Below are positions 29,407 to 37,211 of a stretch of 64,000 bases of DNA, piece by piece. Under the pieces are notes generated by a model. It ran no database searches. It saw only the letters and a list, made by a program, of their open reading frames with translations, and had not been told where the DNA came from. Source of the stretch: Aeromonas simiae (GTDB lineage: Bacteria; Pseudomonadota; Gammaproteobacteria; Enterobacterales; Aeromonadaceae); NCBI RefSeq assembly GCF_000820125.1, contig NZ_CDBY01000030.1:35516-99515 (forward strand), read 5' to 3'. Position numbers and translations under genes: made by a program. Each line of letters begins with the position of its first letter. The first letter of the stretch is position 1.

Positions 29407-30498
29407 ATGACTCCGCAACAGAAGTACCAACAGGGGCTACAGGCTTCCGGTTTTGTGGCCGACCCGGCTCAAGCGGCCGCCGTGGTTGAACTGGAACGAC
29501 TCTATCAGGATTTACGCCGGAGACCGACTCCGACCAGCTCGCGACCTTGGTGGCAGCGGCTACGCAGAGCGGCGCCGGTCGAGGGGGTGAAGGGGCTCTA
29601 CATGTGGGGAGGAGTCGGGCGAGGCAAAACCTGGCTGATGGATCTCTTCTTCGATTGCCTGCCTGAAGAGCGCAAGCTGCGCATGCACTTCCACCGTTTT
29701 ATGTTGCGCATCCATGCCGAGTTGAAGGGGTTGTCCGGGGTGGCTGACCCGCTGCAGAACGTCGCCGATACCTTGGCTCAGGAAGCGGACATCATCTGTT
29801 TCGATGAGTTTTTTGTCTCTGACATCACCGACGCCATGCTGCTTGGTACCCTGTTCCAAGCCCTGTTTGCGCGAGGAGTGGTATTGGTGGCCACCTCGAA
29901 CATCCCGCCCGCCGATCTTTATCGCAATGGTCTGCAACGGGCCCGTTTCCTGCCCGCCATTGAGCTTATCGAGCGGCATTGCCATGTCCTCAATGTGGAT
30001 GGTGGCACCGACTATCGGTTGCGTACCCTGGAGCAGGCTGAGATCTATCACTCCCCCCTCGATGAGCAGGCCGTGCAGAATCTGACACTCTGCTTTCGCC
30101 AACTGAGCGGTGCTGAGCCGATGGCCGGTGTGCTCGCGGTGCAGGGGCGTGAAGTCAGGATTGAGGGTGCCCACGATGGGGTGCTTTGGATCGATTTTGA
30201 GCAGATGTGCTGCACCCCTCGCTCCCAGAGTGACTATATCGAGCTCTCCCGCTGCTACCACACCGTGTTGCTGGCCAAGGTGCAACCCATGGGGGCGGGG
30301 ATGGATGATGCTGCACGCCGCTTCATCGCCATGGTCGATGAGTTCTACGAGCGTCACGTCAAACTGATCATTTCGGCTGCGGTTCCGATGAGCCAGCTTT
30401 ACGGTCATGGGCTGCTCAATTTCGAGTTTGCACGCTGCCTGTCCCGGTTGCGGGAGATGCAATCGCACGAATACCTTGCCAGAGTGCACCTTCCTTAG
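29407..30498 (+). CDS. zapE: Cell division ATPase ZapE (AFG1-like)
   Basis: A 363-residue AFG1-family AAA ATPase. Walker A GGVGRGKT is at residues 68-75 and Walker B reads IICFDEFFVSDI. In E. coli it acts at the division ring and affects Z-ring stability. Length and N-terminus (MTPQQKYQQGL) are standard. Single gene, followed by 268 bases of leader before rplM. Confidence 0.95.
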   Translation: MTPQQKYQQGLQASGFVADPAQAAAVVELERLYQDLRRRPTPTSSRPWWQRLRRAAPVEGVKGLYMWGGVGRGKTWLMDLFFDCLPEERKLRMHFHRFMLRIHAELKGLSGVADPLQNVADTLAQEADIICFDEFFVSDITDAMLLGTLFQALFARGVVLVATSNIPPADLYRNGLQRARFLPAIELIERHCHVLNVDGGTDYRLRTLEQAEIYHSPLDEQAVQNLTLCFRQLSGAEPMAGVLAVQGREVRIEGAHDGVLWIDFEQMCCTPRSQSDYIELSRCYHTVLLAKVQPMGAGMDDAARRFIAMVDEFYERHVKLIISAAVPMSQLYGHGLLNFEFARCLSRLREMQSHEYLARVHLP

Positions 30499-30611
30499 TC
30501 ACAATACCGCGCCTGCCAGTTGGATGGGCATCTGCGGCAGGTAGGGCCGGGCGAGATTCATCAATGTCATGGGCAGTGAAATTGATGGGTGATATTTAAG
30601 GCAACTTCACT

Positions 30612-30766
30612 TATAATCGCCCGGCCCACGTTACAAGCAGTCGATAAGACTGCACTCTTTAAGGTCTTACTTGTATTCGAAGGGGTACAGGTAGGCTATC
30701 GTTTGTTGTTTGTGGGCGAGCCCCCGCAAGCAATTGGGTCTGTAACAGGTAATTGGGTTTAACTTA
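30612..30766 (+). promoter_or_regulatory. Promoter -10 and leader region of rplM-rpsI
   Basis: TATAAT lies at 30612-30617, with no clear -35. The leader of about 140 bases holds a hairpin, GCAGTC (30637-30642) with GACTGC (30648-30653). A long structured leader that L13 represses is known for rplM in E. coli and relatives. The rest of the 30499-30611 spacer holds only a weak CCTGCC/GGCAGG inverted repeat. Confidence 0.5.
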
Positions 30767-31195
30767 ATGAAAACTTTCGTTGCCAAGCCAGAAACCGTAA
30801 AACGTGACTGGTACGTTGTTGACGCAGAAGGCAAGACTCTGGGTCGTATCGCCACTGAGATCGCTGCCCGTCTGCGCGGTAAGCACAAAGCCGAGTACAC
30901 TCCGCACGTTGACACCGGTGATTACATCATCGTTATCAATGCTGAGAAGGTACGTGTAACCGGTAATAAGACTACCGACAAGATGTATCATGCTCACTCC
31001 GGTTTCCCGGGTGGTATCAAGTCGATCAGCTTTGACAAGCTGATTCAGCGTAAGCCGGAAATGGTAATCGAAGCTGCTGTCAAAGGCATGCTGCCGAAGG
31101 GCCCGCTGGGCCGTGCCATGTTCCGTAAGCTGAAAGTTTACGCTGGCGCCGAGCACAACCACGCTGCTCAGCAACCTCAAGTACTGGATATCTAA
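30767..31195 (+). CDS. rplM: 50S ribosomal protein L13
   Basis: A 142-residue protein ([20 protein letters not shown]), length as in E. coli. It is an early-assembling large-subunit protein. It carries [21 protein letters not shown] near the C-terminus, intact. First of the rplM-rpsI pair, 15 bases before rpsI. Confidence 0.98.
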   Translation: MKTFVAKPETVKRDWYVVDAEGKTLGRIATEIAARLRGKHKAEYTPHVDTGDYIIVINAEKVRVTGNKTTDKMYHAHSGFPGGIKSISFDKLIQRKPEMVIEAAVKGMLPKGPLGRAMFRKLKVYAGAEHNHAAQQPQVLDI

Positions 31196-31210
31196 TCGGG
31201 AACTGGCAAC

Positions 31211-31603
31211 ATGGCAGAAAATCAATACTACGGTACCGGCCGTCGCAAAAGCTCCACTGCTCGCGTATTCCTCAAGGCAGGCAGCGGTAAGATCGTAATC
31301 AACCAGCGCTCTCTGGAGCAGTACTTCGGCCGTCCGACCGCCCGCATGGTCGTTCGTCAGCCGCTGGAACTGGTTGAGATGACCGAAAAGCTGGATCTGT
31401 ACATCACCGTTAACGGTGGTGGCATCTCCGGTCAAGCTGGCGCGATCCGCCACGGTATCACTCGTGCTCTGATGCAGTATGACGAGACTCTGCGCTCTGA
31501 ACTGCGTAAAGCTGGCTTTGTTACTCGCGATGCCCGTAAGGTTGAGCGTAAGAAGGTCGGTCTGCACAAAGCTCGTAAGCGTCCGCAATACTCCAAGCGT
31601 TAA
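31211..31603 (+). CDS. rpsI: 30S ribosomal protein S9
   Basis: A 130-residue small-subunit protein ending in RKRPQYSKR, the tail that reaches P-site tRNA. It starts [20 protein letters not shown] as usual. It is followed by a strong terminator. Confidence 0.98.
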   Translation: MAENQYYGTGRRKSSTARVFLKAGSGKIVINQRSLEQYFGRPTARMVVRQPLELVEMTEKLDLYITVNGGGISGQAGAIRHGITRALMQYDETLRSELRKAGFVTRDARKVERKKVGLHKARKRPQYSKR

Positions 31604-31640
31604 TTCGCTTTGGTATGCGAACCCTTATTGGGTTTCAAAA

Positions 31641-31667
31641 AGCCTGGCGCAAGCCAGGCTTTTTTTA
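31641..31667 (+). terminator. Terminator of rplM-rpsI
   Basis: AGCCTGGC (31641-31648) and GCCAGGCT (31653-31660), followed by a T run. The remaining spacer to petA (31668-31899) holds no gene; it presumably carries the pet promoter, which could not be pinpointed. Confidence 0.93.
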
Positions 31668-31899
31668 TGTGTGAAGGCATGTGGGTGGAAAATCCAACCC
31701 TATGTCACAAAAGGCACAAAATCCCTTCTCTATCGCTTTCGTGTCAGTTAACCATTCTTGTCAGCTTGTTATCTTTTCCTTAATATTTCCTCGATTTTTC
31801 TGTGACAATTATAACCCGTGCTCCTGTTACTATGGTCACTGAGAGTCGGATGCAGGGAAACGATAAGAATGAGCGGAGTCCACATGGGAGAGGTTCTGG

Positions 31900-32490
31900 A
31901 TGAGCAATGCGCCTGTTGATCACGGCCGCCGTAGATTTCTGACCTGGTCAACCATTGCGGTTGGTGGGGTTGGGGCGGCATTCACTGCTGTGCCCTTCAT
32001 CAAGTCATGGAATCCGAGCGCCAAGGCCAAGGCGGCGGGGGCTCCGGTGGAGGTCGACATCAGCAAGCTTGAGCCGGGTCAGCTCATCCGGGTGGAGTGG
32101 CGTGGTAAACCGGTTTGGGTGGTCAACCGCTCTAAAATGACGCTGGATTCATTGCCCGCCCATGATGGCAAACTGAGAGATCCCCAATCGGATGAGCCGC
32201 AGCAACCTGAGTATGCCAAGAACGAATATCGCTCCATCAAGCCAGAAATTTTTGTCGCGGTAGGGTTGTGTACCCATCTCGGTTGTTCGCCCAACTACCT
32301 GCCAGATAGCTTTGCTGAGCAGGTGGAAGGGGTGACATCCGGCTTCTTCTGCCCCTGTCATGGTTCCAAGTTTGATATGGCGGGCCGCGTTTTTCAGGGG
32401 GTGCCAGCCCCGCTCAATCTGGTGATCCCACCCTATCAATACCTTAGTGATACCACCATTTTGGTGGGTGCCGACGGCAAGGAGGCCTGA
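31900..32490 (+). CDS. petA: Rieske iron-sulfur subunit of cytochrome bc1
   Basis: A 196-residue subunit with a twin-arginine N-terminus (GRRRFLTW) and an uncleaved membrane anchor (residues about 13-33). The 2Fe-2S ligands are in CTHLGC and CPCHGS. It moves electrons from ubiquinol to cytochrome c1. First gene of petABC; SD GGGAGAGG precedes the ATG. Confidence 0.97.
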   Translation: MSNAPVDHGRRRFLTWSTIAVGGVGAAFTAVPFIKSWNPSAKAKAAGAPVEVDISKLEPGQLIRVEWRGKPVWVVNRSKMTLDSLPAHDGKLRDPQSDEPQQPEYAKNEYRSIKPEIFVAVGLCTHLGCSPNYLPDSFAEQVEGVTSGFFCPCHGSKFDMAGRVFQGVPAPLNLVIPPYQYLSDTTILVGADGKEA

Positions 32491-32492
32491 TC

Positions 32493-33710
32493 ATGTTCGG
32501 TAAACTGATGGGCTGGATCGATGCCCGCTTTCCGCTGACCGCCATGTATAACGATCACATGGCCAAGTACCCGGCGCCCAAGAACCTCAACTTCTGGTAC
32601 TTCTTTGGCTCTCTGGCCATGCTGGTGCTGGTTAACCAGCTACTGACCGGTATCTGGCTGACGATGAGCTACAACCCCTCAGCCGAAGGGGCGTTTGCCT
32701 CGGTCGAATACATCATGCGCGATGTCGATTACGGCTGGTTGCTGCGTTACATGCACTCCACCGGTGCGTCGGCCTTTTTTGTCGTGGTGTATCTGCACAT
32801 GTTCCGTGGCCTTATCTATGGCTCCTATCAGAAGCCCCGTGAGCTGCTGTGGATCTTCGGCATGTTGCTCTTTCTGGTGCTGATGGCGGAGGCCTTCATG
32901 GGCTATCTGCTGCCGTGGGGTCAGATGTCGTTCTGGGGGGCCCAGGTGATCATCTCCCTGTTCGGCGCCATCCCTGTTATCGGTGATGACCTGACCCTGT
33001 GGATCCGTGGTGACTACGTGATCTCGGGGGCGACCCTCAACCGCTTCTTTGCCCTGCACGTTATCGCCTTGCCGCTGGTCCTGGTGCTGTTGGTGGCGAT
33101 GCACATCCTGGCACTGCATGAGGTGGGCTCCAACAACCCGGACGGCATCGACATCAAGAAGCACAAGGATGAGAACGGCTGGCCGCTCGACGCCGTGGCC
33201 TTCCATCCCTACTTCACCGTGAAGGACATGATCGGCGTGGCCGGTTTTCTGTTCTTTTTCTGCCTCATCATCTTCTTCAAGCCAGACATGTTCGGTTACT
33301 TCCTCGAAAAGCCCAACTTCGAGGTGGCCAACGGCCTGAAGACCCCGGCACACATCGCTCCCGTGTGGTACTTCACTCCCTTCTACGCGATTTTGCGGGC
33401 GGTGCCGGACAAGCTGCTCGGGGTCATCATGATGGGCCTTTCCATCGGGGTTCTGTTCGTTCTACCCTGGCTGGATCGCTGCAAGGTGCGCTCGGTGCGC
33501 TATCGCAGCACGCTGCACAAGCTGAACATCGCCCAGTTTGTCGTCTGCTTTATCATTCTCGGCATTCTTGGGGTGCTGCCCTCCACGCCGACCCTGACTC
33601 TGCTCGCCCAGATTTGCACGCTGGGATACTTCGGTTTCTTCGTACTGTTGTTTTTCTACAGCAAGAACGAGCGCACCAAGCCGCTGCCGGAAAGGGTGAC
33701 TTTCAAATGA
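32493..33710 (+). CDS. petB: Cytochrome b subunit of the bc1 complex
   Basis: A 405-residue integral membrane protein with about eight to nine helices, carrying two b hemes and the quinol oxidation and reduction sites. The helix-B histidines (RYMHSTGASAFFVVVYLHM) and helix-D histidines are present, and the Qo motif reads PEW-related WYFTPFYAILRAVP. It starts two bases after petA and overlaps petC by four. Confidence 0.97.
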   Translation: MFGKLMGWIDARFPLTAMYNDHMAKYPAPKNLNFWYFFGSLAMLVLVNQLLTGIWLTMSYNPSAEGAFASVEYIMRDVDYGWLLRYMHSTGASAFFVVVYLHMFRGLIYGSYQKPRELLWIFGMLLFLVLMAEAFMGYLLPWGQMSFWGAQVIISLFGAIPVIGDDLTLWIRGDYVISGATLNRFFALHVIALPLVLVLLVAMHILALHEVGSNNPDGIDIKKHKDENGWPLDAVAFHPYFTVKDMIGVAGFLFFFCLIIFFKPDMFGYFLEKPNFEVANGLKTPAHIAPVWYFTPFYAILRAVPDKLLGVIMMGLSIGVLFVLPWLDRCKVRSVRYRSTLHKLNIAQFVVCFIILGILGVLPSTPTLTLLAQICTLGYFGFFVLLFFYSKNERTKPLPERVTFK

Positions 33711-34444
33711 AAAAAATGATCATCGCACTCTTCACCCTGCTTCCCGCATTCGCCATGGCGGCCGGAGGTGAGGGGCTTAAGCTGGACAAGGCTCACTACG
33801 ATCTGGCCGATAAGGTGTCACTGCAACGTGGTGCCACGACCTTCATGAACTACTGCTTTGGTTGCCATAGTACCCAGTACCAGCGTTACAACCGGGTGGC
33901 ACAGGATCTCAGCATCCCTGAGGATCTGATGCGGGAGAACCTCATCTTCACCGGTGCCAAGAGTGGCGAGCTGATGAAAAATGCGGTCGCCGAGAAAGAG
34001 GCCGCCAAGTGGTTCGGGGCGCCGCCGCCCGATCTGACGCTGGTGGCACGGGTGCGTGGCGCTGACTGGATTTATACCTATCTGCGCTCCTTCTATGTCG
34101 ATCCCTCCCGTCCTTTCGGTGTGAATAACCTGGTGTTCCCTGCGGTAGGCATGCCCCATGTGCTGGAGCCATTGCAAGGTACTCCGCGCCTGCATTACGC
34201 CACTGAGGTGGTGAATGGCGAAGAGGTGAAGGTGCCGCACAGCATTGTTTCTGACGGCAATGGTGAATTGAGCACCGAAGAATATGACCAGACAGTGCTT
34301 GATCTGGTAAACTTCCTAGTCTATTCGGGTGAGCCGGTACAGCTCGAACGTGAACGTATGGGCTTCTGGGTACTGGGTTTCATCGTGATTTTCTTCATCT
34401 TCACCGTGCTGTTGAAGAAGGAGTACTGGCGCGACGTTCACTAA
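33707..34444 (+). CDS. petC: Cytochrome c1 subunit of the bc1 complex
   Basis: A 245-residue protein with a signal peptide (cut after AMA) and a C-terminal membrane helix (about residues 221-238). Heme is attached at CFGCH; a downstream methionine in VGMPHV is the likely axial ligand. The ATG at 33707 overlaps the petB stop codon; a longer open frame runs back inside petB and is spurious. Confidence 0.96.
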   Translation: MKKMIIALFTLLPAFAMAAGGEGLKLDKAHYDLADKVSLQRGATTFMNYCFGCHSTQYQRYNRVAQDLSIPEDLMRENLIFTGAKSGELMKNAVAEKEAAKWFGAPPPDLTLVARVRGADWIYTYLRSFYVDPSRPFGVNNLVFPAVGMPHVLEPLQGTPRLHYATEVVNGEEVKVPHSIVSDGNGELSTEEYDQTVLDLVNFLVYSGEPVQLERERMGFWVLGFIVIFFIFTVLLKKEYWRDVH

Positions 34445-34470
34445 GCGACCAGAAAAGGGTAAAATAGTGT

Positions 34471-34512
34471 ACGGCAATGAAGCCTGTCGCTTCATTGCCG
34501 TTTGTGCTTTTT
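34471..34512 (+). terminator. Terminator of petABC
   Basis: ACGGCAATGAAGC (34471-34483) and GCTTCATTGCCGT (34489-34501) form a perfect 13-bp stem, loop CTGTC, followed by TTGTGCTTTTT. It lies 18 bases before the start of sspA. Confidence 0.85.
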
Positions 34513-34529
34513 AATGACTGGAGGGGTCA

Positions 34530-35159
34530 ATGGCTGTAGCTGCCAATAAGCGTTCTGTGATGACGCTGTTTTCCGGTGCCAACGATATGTTCAGCCATCA
34601 GGTGCGTATCGTGCTGGCGGAGAAGGGTGTCAGCGTGGATATTTGCCAGGTTGATATGGACAATCTGCCAGACGAGCTGGCCGAACTGAACCCGTACAAC
34701 ACTGTACCCACCCTGGTGGATCGCGAACTGGCTCTCTATACCTCGCGCATCATCATGGAATATCTCGACGAGCGCTTTCCCCATCCGCCTCTGATGCCGG
34801 TTTACCCGGTGGCCCGTGGTAACAGCCGTCTGATGATGCATCGCATCGAGCTGGACTGGTATACCCTGGCTGACAAGATCATGGCTGGCGTGGATGTCGA
34901 GGCATCCCGCAACGAGCTGCGTGACAACTTGCTGGCGATTGCTCCGATTTTCAATGAAATGCCCTATTTCATGAGTGAGGAGTTTGGCCTGGTGGATTGC
35001 TACATGGGCCCACTGCTGTGGCGTCTGCCGAGCCTCGGTATCGATCTGGCTGGACGTGGCGCCAAGGAGCTGAAAGCCTACATGGTTCGCCTGTTCGAAC
35101 GTGAATCCTTCCAGGCTTCCCTGACTGAAACCGAGCGTGAGATTCGTCTCGGGGCATGA
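34530..35159 (+). CDS. sspA: Stringent starvation protein A
   Basis: A 209-residue glutathione S-transferase-fold protein that binds RNA polymerase and affects transcription in stationary phase and acid stress. The N-terminal VMTLFSGANDMFSHQVRIVLAEKGV and the FNEMPYFMSEEFGLVDC loop match SspA closely. It lacks a catalytic GST residue, as expected. Coupled to sspB by overlap. Confidence 0.95.
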   Translation: MAVAANKRSVMTLFSGANDMFSHQVRIVLAEKGVSVDICQVDMDNLPDELAELNPYNTVPTLVDRELALYTSRIIMEYLDERFPHPPLMPVYPVARGNSRLMMHRIELDWYTLADKIMAGVDVEASRNELRDNLLAIAPIFNEMPYFMSEEFGLVDCYMGPLLWRLPSLGIDLAGRGAKELKAYMVRLFERESFQASLTETEREIRLGA

Positions 35160-35581
35160 GCATGGAGATCAATATGACGCCCAGCCGCCCTTATCTGTTG
35201 CGGGCGTTTTATGACTGGTTGCTCGATAACGATTTGACTCCGCATCTGCTGGTCAACGTTAATCTTCCCCATGTGGCTGTGCCGCTGCAATTTGCCCAGG
35301 ATGGGCAGATCGTGCTGAACATAGCGCCGCGTGCGGTGGCGGGTTTTCAGATGGACAACGATGCCGTCAGCTTTAGTGCCCGTTTCGGCGGAGTCTCACA
35401 GCAGGTCTATGTGCCGATGGCCGCTGTGGTTGCCATTCATGCCAGGGAGAATGGCGTGGGAACGCTCTTTCCCCCCGAGCCTGCCTATGAAGCCTGGCTG
35501 GCATCTGCGGATGAGTCGTCGCAACCAGATCCCGAGCCGCCACGCCCAAGTGGTCGGCCGAGCCTCAAAGTGGTCAAATGA
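35156..35581 (+). CDS. sspB: ClpXP protease specificity-enhancing factor SspB
   Basis: A protein of up to 141 residues that tethers ssrA-tagged substrates to ClpXP. The N-terminal substrate-binding domain (RPYLLRAFYDWLLDN, VLNIAPRAV) is followed by a flexible linker and the ClpX-binding tail RPSLKVVK. Three starts are possible: 35156 (ATGA overlap with sspA), 35162, and 35174, which has GGAG six bases upstream. The end is certain. Confidence 0.93.
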   Translation: MSMEINMTPSRPYLLRAFYDWLLDNDLTPHLLVNVNLPHVAVPLQFAQDGQIVLNIAPRAVAGFQMDNDAVSFSARFGGVSQQVYVPMAAVVAIHARENGVGTLFPPEPAYEAWLASADESSQPDPEPPRPSGRPSLKVVK

Positions 35582-35590
35582 TGAAATAAA

Positions 35591-35617
35591 AAACGCAGCC
35601 CGTCGGCTGCGTTTTTT
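35591..35617. terminator. Terminator between convergent sspB and dolP
   Basis: AAACGCAGCC (35591-35600) and GGCTGCGTTT (35605-35614), loop CGTC, flanked by A and T runs on both sides. Confidence 0.92.
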
Positions 35618-35634
35618 TCATGCGTTACAGCAAG

Positions 35635-36213
35635 TTACTGCTGAACGTATTCAAAGGCCTTGATGACTTGCTTCACGCCGCTGACGTGGCGAGCTATCTC
35701 GACGGCGCGGTCACCTTCGGCCCGGGTTACCAGGCCAATCAGGAATACTTCACCGTTTTCGGTCACCACCTTGACCTTGCCGCTGTCAAAATTCTTGGCG
35801 CCCAGCATGTCGGTGCGCACCTTGGAGGTGATCCAGGTGTCGTTACTGCGAACGCTGAGATCAACCGGCTGGCGGATGCGCAGCTCGTTGTAGACATGGC
35901 GAACGCCTGTCACCCGGCTGACGATGCGTCCGGCCTCGACCTTGTAGGCTTCACTGGGCGTCTGGCCGATCAGCAAGACCCGGCCGTTATTGCTATAAAC
36001 GCTGATCTTGCTGGCTGCCGAGAGTTGCTTGTTGTCGGCCAACAGGTTGGCAGACTTGAGTTCGATGGTCTGGTCATCCCATTGAGCGCCCACGGTGCGG
36101 CGATCGCCGGCGACCTTGGCTGTGGTGGCGGCACCACCGGCAAACACGGCTGCACAACCTTGCAGCAGCAGGGAGCCGGCCAGCAGACCGATAAGAAGAG
36201 GAGTCTTCTGCAT
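35635..36213 (-). CDS. dolP: Outer-membrane lipoprotein DolP (two BON domains)
   Basis: A 192-residue lipoprotein with lipobox LLQGC (lipidated C20) and two BON domains (about 45-115 and 122-190). DolP localises to the outer membrane and division site and supports envelope integrity. Last gene of the lpoA-yraN-diaA-dolP group on the minus strand; it starts two bases after diaA ends. Confidence 0.93.
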   Translation of the reverse strand: MQKTPLLIGLLAGSLLLQGCAAVFAGGAATTAKVAGDRRTVGAQWDDQTIELKSANLLADNKQLSAASKISVYSNNGRVLLIGQTPSEAYKVEAGRIVSRVTGVRHVYNELRIRQPVDLSVRSNDTWITSKVRTDMLGAKNFDSGKVKVVTENGEVFLIGLVTRAEGDRAVEIARHVSGVKQVIKAFEYVQQ

Positions 36214-36215
36214 GG

Positions 36216-36806
36216 TTAATCTTCCTGTTGCGGGAAAAGAGTCTGGTCGATGAGATCACACAGGCAGTGCAGGGTCAACAGGTTGACCTCAAGAATGCGA
36301 GGTGTCCGAGTTGAAGGTACGCGGATCTCGACGTCGTTGGGGCCAAGCAGGCCGGCCATCTCGCCACCATCACCCCCACTTAGCACTATGATGGTCATGT
36401 CGCGTGACAGGGCGGCCTCCGCCGCCTTGATCAGGCTGCGGCTGTGGCCTGAGGTGGTCAGAGCGACGAGGATGTCTCCTGGCTGGCCAAGGGCTCGGAT
36501 CTGCTTTGCATAGACCTCTTCGAAACCATGGTCGGTGGCGATGGCACTGATGGTGGCCATGTCCGGTGTCAGCGCCATGCCGGGCAGGGCCGGGCGCTCG
36601 GTTTCGTAGCGGTTGACCAGTTCGGCGATGAACAACTGAGCCAATGCGGCAGAAGGGCCGTTACCACAGGCCAGCACCTTATGACCGTTGAGCAGACAGA
36701 TGGTGATCATTTGAGCGGCAGTATGAATGGCCTCGGGAAGGGCCTCTGCGGCAGCGATCTTGGTCTGGATGCTTTCGGTGTAATTCTCTTTGATGCGGTC
36801 TGTCAT
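36216..36806 (-). CDS. diaA: DnaA initiator-associating protein DiaA
   Basis: A 196-residue SIS-domain protein close to phosphoheptose isomerase. [24 protein letters not shown] and [10 protein letters not shown] are the main signatures. In E. coli it binds DnaA domain I and helps load it at oriC. The context (lpoA-yraN-diaA-dolP) favours DiaA over GmhA. Confidence 0.9.
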   Translation of the reverse strand: MTDRIKENYTESIQTKIAAAEALPEAIHTAAQMITICLLNGHKVLACGNGPSAALAQLFIAELVNRYETERPALPGMALTPDMATISAIATDHGFEEVYAKQIRALGQPGDILVALTTSGHSRSLIKAAEAALSRDMTIIVLSGGDGGEMAGLLGPNDVEIRVPSTRTPRILEVNLLTLHCLCDLIDQTLFPQQED

Positions 36807-36815
36807 CTTATCCTC

Positions 36816-37211
36816 TTAAAACGCATTCTGGATCCATTCAGGAATATCGCCTTCAAACACCATGGCATCGAAGCGGCAAGCCTGCTGAGCTTCATTGAGG
36901 CCGTGTTGCTGCAAATAGTGGCGAGCGGCCAATTGTACCCTGCGTTGCTTGGTTTTGGTGATAGATCCGGCGGCACCACCATAACGATGGCTGGCGCGAT
37001 AGCGAACCTCGATGAAAACCAGGGTATGGCCGTGACGCATGATGAGATCTATCTCGCCACCACGGCAGCGGTAATTACGCCAAAGAGGCTGCAATCCAGC
37101 GGATTGCAGCCTCTGCTCAGCCATCAATTCAAAGTGCTTGCCCCGGCTCTGCTGGGTCTGAGGCAACAGGCTGTTCAGACCCTGACGCATCCGGTTCATC
37201 AGTCGCTTCAT
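36816..37211 (-). CDS. yraN: UPF0102 protein YraN (nuclease-fold)
   Basis: A 131-residue protein with the restriction-endonuclease-like fold: GGEIDLIMRHG and VFIEVRYR carry the acidic and lysine-type motif positions. Function is not established. The ATG at 37211 has GGAGG nine bases upstream and gives the usual family length. It then overlaps the end of lpoA by 83 bases in another frame. A later ATG at 37124 avoids the overlap but loses the conserved GKHFE region. Confidence 0.88.
   Translation of the reverse strand: MKRLMNRMRQGLNSLLPQTQQSRGKHFELMAEQRLQSAGLQPLWRNYRCRGGEIDLIMRHGHTLVFIEVRYRASHRYGGAAGSITKTKQRRVQLAARHYLQQHGLNEAQQACRFDAMVFEGDIPEWIQNAF

Noticed and set aside
33365..33706. Extended N-terminus of petC within petB
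   Set aside because: The ATG at 33707 gives a standard signal peptide; the upstream part is petB sequence in another frame.
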